Source: UMGS902 sp045580835
GTDB lineage: Bacteria > Bacillota > Clostridia > Oscillospirales > CAG-272
Direction of reading: 5' to 3'
Assembly: GCA_045580835.1 (NCBI GenBank)
Contig: JAZNOM010000064.1
Span: forward strand, 1 to 8,832
DNA: 8,832 nt
In this document: positions 7,216 to 8,832 of the stretch, in pieces
Position numbering within the stretch: the first letter of the stretch is position 1
How the letters are laid out: each line of letters starts with the position of its first letter
Translations under genes and position numbers: made by a program
Notes under the pieces: model-generated
What the model was told of the DNA's origin: nothing
The model's input: the letters and a program-made list of their open reading frames with translations, nothing else
Databases searched by the model: none

Positions 7216-7244
7216 ATTATACTACCATGCTAAAGTGTTGTCAA
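7216..7244 (-). promoter_or_regulatory. ilv operon promoter (sigma-A/70 consensus)
   Basis: The minus strand reads TTGACA at 7244-7239, a 17-nt spacer and TATAAT at 7221-7216. All 12 bases match consensus with optimal spacing. The predicted start is near 7209. Such a strong promoter fits a gene cluster controlled mainly after initiation, by the attenuator downstream. Confidence 0.9.
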
Positions 7245-7263
7245 CCCCCTAAATGAATTTTTT

Positions 7264-7291
7264 TTGCAAGTTTTTGAATAAAAAATTGCAA
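7264..7291. repeat. inverted repeat between the divergent promoters
   Basis: TTGCAAGTTTTT and AAAAAATTGCAA form a 12-base dyad with one mismatch around GAAT. It lies 20 nt upstream of the ilv -35 and 28 nt upstream of the ung -35. It has no T-run placement suggesting a terminator in either direction. A protein operator or simple AT-rich curvature are both possible; no factor can be named. Confidence 0.4.
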
Positions 7292-7318
7292 AACGTGTAA
7301 TGCAAAGAAAAACGCCTC

Positions 7319-7347
7319 TTTTCAAACCTTTAATTCTATGTTAAAAT
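7319..7347 (+). promoter_or_regulatory. probable promoter of ung
   Basis: TTTTCA at 7319-7324 (4 of 6 consensus bases), a 17-nt spacer, then TAAAAT at 7342-7347 (5 of 6). The predicted start near 7354 leaves a short leader with GGAGGG at 7367-7372, five bases before ATG. It is weaker than the divergent ilv promoter, and the region is AT-rich, so other -10 boxes are possible. Confidence 0.55.
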
Positions 7348-7377
7348 ATATCTACAACACATCTTCGGAGGGACATT

Positions 7378-8037
7378 ATGGTATCTCTTGGCAACACATG
7401 GGACTCGCTCCTTGGCGACGAATTTGAAAAAGAATACTACCTGCGTCTGCGCGCATTTTTAAAAAGCGAATACGCAAATCCGGCATTCCCCGTGTACCCG
7501 GATATGCACGATATTTTCAACGCGCTTAAAATCACCGACTATCACGCAGTCAAGGCGGTAATCCTCGGTCAAGACCCCTATCACGGACCGTCGCAGGCGC
7601 ACGGACTTTCATTTTCGGTGCGCGACGGAATTGCTCCGCCACCGTCCCTCGTCAACATATTTAAAGAACTAAACTCCGACCTTGGTATTCCGATACCCAA
7701 AAGCGGAAACCTCACAAAATGGGCAGAAAACGGCGTGCTGCTGCTCAACACCGTACTCACCGTGCGCGGCGGTGCCGCAACAAGTCACCGTGGCATGGGA
7801 TGGGAACAGTTTACCGACCGAGTAATCGAGCTTTTAAACATGCGCGAGGAGCCAATTGTATTTCTGCTTTGGGGCGGCTTTGCCAAGAGCAAGGCGGCTC
7901 TTATTACAAATCCAAACCATCATATTTTAACCGCAGCACACCCATCTCCCCTCTCTGCTTACAACGGCTTTTTCGGCTGCCGCCACTTTTCAAAAGCCAA
8001 CGCACTTTTAAAAGAACCTATTGATTGGAGTTTATAA
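7378..8037 (+). CDS. ung: uracil-DNA glycosylase, family 1
   Basis: Ung removes uracil from DNA by cleaving the N-glycosidic bond, starting base excision repair of deaminated cytosine or misincorporated dUMP. The 219 aa product has the usual family 1 length. It shows GQDPYHG (residues 64-70, with the water-activating Asp66), the uracil-binding segment LLLNTVLTVR (121-130), FLLWGGFAK (162-170) and HPSPLSAYNGFFG (188-200), which holds the catalytic His188 and the DNA-intercalation loop. The ATG is preceded by GGAGGG five bases upstream. It is transcribed divergently from ilvB and convergently with azlCD, so it appears to be a single-gene unit. No functional link to the amino acid genes is apparent. 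A hairpin with a T-run at 8147-8188 likely ends its transcript. Confidence 0.97.
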   Translation: MVSLGNTWDSLLGDEFEKEYYLRLRAFLKSEYANPAFPVYPDMHDIFNALKITDYHAVKAVILGQDPYHGPSQAHGLSFSVRDGIAPPPSLVNIFKELNSDLGIPIPKSGNLTKWAENGVLLLNTVLTVRGGAATSHRGMGWEQFTDRVIELLNMREEPIVFLLWGGFAKSKAALITNPNHHILTAAHPSPLSAYNGFFGCRHFSKANALLKEPIDWSL

Positions 8038-8074
8038 AAAACGTGGGGAACGCTTTTGTAAAAGCGTTCCCCAC
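8036..8074 (-). terminator. intrinsic terminator for azlCD (minus strand)
   Basis: GTGGGGAACGCTTTT (8043-8057) and AAAAGCGTTCCCCAC (8060-8074) are perfect 15-base complements with a two-base centre, so the real loop is about four bases. Read on the minus strand the stem is followed by a T-run (8041-8036), next to the ung stop codon. On the plus strand it is followed by ACCCCTCG, with no T-run. It therefore should stop transcripts arriving from azlD, 120 nt away. Confidence 0.75.
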
Positions 8075-8182
8075 ACCCCTCGTAAAACTTTTGACTAATT
8101 AGAATTATATACCAATATACTTTTTATAAAGTTTTTTGGAAAGGGCGCGGGAAAACCTTTTGTACACAAAAGGTTTTTCCGC
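8043..8182. repeat. composite element of two related long hairpins
   Basis: The ung-azlD gap is almost wholly occupied by two stems (8043-8074 and 8147-8182). Their 5' arms are alike: GTGGGGAACGCTTTTGTA and GCGGGAAAACCTTTTGTA share 14 of 18 bases. Between them AAAACTTT (8084-8091) is complementary to AAAGTTTT (8128-8135), with CCCC and GGG runs further out, so the two stems could sit at the ends of a longer stem. This resembles a dispersed palindromic repeat used as a terminator. Copy number cannot be judged from this window. Confidence 0.5.
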
Positions 8183-8188
8183 ATTTTT
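8147..8188 (+). terminator. intrinsic terminator for ung (plus strand)
   Basis: GCGGGAAAACCTTTTGT (8147-8163) pairs with ACAAAAGGTTTTTCCGC (8166-8182), 17 bases with one G-U, followed by ATTTTT. It lies about 110 nt after the ung stop, beyond the minus-strand terminator. On the minus strand the stem is followed by G/C-rich sequence without a T-run, so it is directional. Confidence 0.75.
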
Positions 8189-8194
8189 ATTCTC

Positions 8195-8521
8195 TCAAAA
8201 CACCATTTGTACAAGCAGCATATAGCACACAGTGCCGCTGACTATGCTGAGCAGCGTATTTCTTCGCCACAAATGCATTATTACAACAAGCGCGACAGAG
8301 ATAAACTCAGGTATACCGTGCGGTGCGGCGACAATAGAAACACCTTTAAGGCAATACACACAAAGCATACCCATAACCGCAAACGGCAAAACCTTTCCGA
8401 GATAGGCAATAAACTTTGGAGTTTCACGCTTGCCGAAAACCAAAAAGGGCAAAAACCTAGTAAATGCCGTAACAAGTGCAATTACTGCAACAAGCGCGCC
8501 CGAGTGCATCATTTCACTCAT
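8195..8521 (-). CDS. azlD: AzlD family branched-chain amino acid exporter, small subunit
   Basis: AzlD is the small membrane partner of AzlC. Known pairs (AzlCD of Bacillus subtilis, BrnFE of Corynebacterium) export branched-chain amino acids, and overexpression gives azaleucine resistance. The 108 aa product is of usual size and very hydrophobic, with likely membrane segments at about residues 8-28, 41-62, 71-84 and 88-107. The family pattern TRFLPFLVFG (21-30) and LGKVLPFAVMGMLCVY (41-56) is clear. ATG 8521 overlaps the last codons of azlC by 8 nt, and AGGAGG lies upstream within azlC, indicating coupled translation. Two more ATGs at codons 4 and 5 are less well placed. Substrate choice (Leu/Ile/Val or Met) cannot be read from sequence, but the nearby ilv-leu operon favours branched-chain amino acids. 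Confidence 0.9.
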   Translation of the reverse strand: MSEMMHSGALVAVIALVTAFTRFLPFLVFGKRETPKFIAYLGKVLPFAVMGMLCVYCLKGVSIVAAPHGIPEFISVALVVIMHLWRRNTLLSIVSGTVCYMLLVQMVF

Positions 8522-8832
8522 TTACACTCGCCTCCTTGCGCCAAATTTTAAGCAATGAAAGTGCCGCGGTAATCAAAAGCATTGCGGGAATAAGAAAATC
8601 GTCTGCGCCGAACAATACAAGACTTATCACCGATGATGCAACGCCGATTATAGCAGGAACATGGTCACGGGTACTTTTCCACTGCTCAACAAAAACCGTA
8701 ACGAAAAGCGCGGTCAGTGCAAAGTCAATTCCCTCTGTTGAAAACGGAATTATCTGCCCAAGCAATGCACCGATAACGCTGCCGACTATCCAATACATAT
8801 GATTGAGCAGTGACACAAGCGTATAATATCGG
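8514..8832 (-). CDS. azlC: AzlC family branched-chain amino acid exporter, large subunit (C-terminal part)
   Basis: The frame is open to the right edge and gives 105 residues, the C-terminal part of a protein usually near 230 aa. It starts in the window with RYYTLVSLLNHMYWIVGSVIG, which matches the AzlC segment preceding a Gly-rich membrane helix, then carries DFALTALFVTVFVEQW, a typical family motif. Further hydrophobic segments follow and it ends KIWRKEASVNE. A GTG at 8816 could be taken as a start, but upstream residues continue the family pattern, so it is an internal Val codon. AzlC forms the main body of the exporter with AzlD. Its promoter and start lie outside the window, so regulation cannot be seen; Lrp-type regulators often lie beside such genes in other bacteria (known, not seen here). 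Confidence 0.9.
   Translation of the reverse strand, partial: RYYTLVSLLNHMYWIVGSVIGALLGQIIPFSTEGIDFALTALFVTVFVEQWKSTRDHVPAIIGVASSVISLVLFGADDFLIPAMLLITAALSLLKIWRKEASVNE

Noticed and set aside
7719..8024. Second plus-strand frame inside ung
   Set aside because: It is Arg/Ser-rich, out of frame with a clear uracil-DNA glycosylase and has no convincing ribosome binding site.
8514..8816. Separate 100-aa protein starting at GTG 8816
   Set aside because: The frame continues to the window edge with AzlC-like residues (RYYTL), so this is the end of azlC, not a complete small gene.
1..8832. CRISPR array, tRNA or rRNA gene, insertion sequence or phage genes
   Set aside because: No regularly spaced repeats, no tRNA-like cloverleaf or rRNA-like segment, and no transposase or phage protein was recognised on either strand.

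Overview
The window looks like the chromosome of an anaerobic Clostridia-type Firmicute, possibly from the Oscillospiraceae/Ruminococcaceae. This rests on strong GGAGG-type ribosome binding sites, a class I KARI, an IlvD lacking the first Cys typical of [2Fe-2S] dehydratases, AT-rich intergenic DNA beside genes of moderate G+C, and thick hairpin terminators. No species can be named from the sequence.

Layout. Positions 1-6952 hold a tightly packed minus-strand operon for branched-chain amino acid synthesis. In transcription order it is ilvB, ilvN, ilvC, ilvD, leuA and leuC, with leuC running off the left edge. Gaps are 12, 30, 0 and 6 nt, and ilvN and ilvC overlap by 20 nt. Positions 6953-7377 form a divergent control region. 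On the minus strand it has a perfect TTGACA-17-TATAAT promoter and a leader of about 250 nt. Positions 7378-8037 encode uracil-DNA glycosylase on the plus strand. Positions 8038-8194 hold two related long hairpins that look like back-to-back terminators for the convergent transcripts. Positions 8195-8832 carry minus-strand azlD and the 3' part of azlC, a branched-chain amino acid exporter.

How it works together. IlvBN, IlvC and IlvD make valine and isoleucine precursors. LeuA and LeuC divert 2-ketoisovalerate to leucine. AzlCD would export excess product. The most interesting element is the ilvB leader. It encodes a 35-residue peptide with eleven Ile/Val/Leu codons in a block of twelve. Those codons lie in and just before a long hairpin whose loop complements the 5' arm of an intrinsic terminator placed directly before the ilvB ribosome binding site. 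I see no T-box signature. This reads as ribosome-mediated transcription attenuation responding to all three branched-chain amino acids, a mechanism best known from enteric bacteria and actinobacteria and not the usual T-box solution of Firmicutes.
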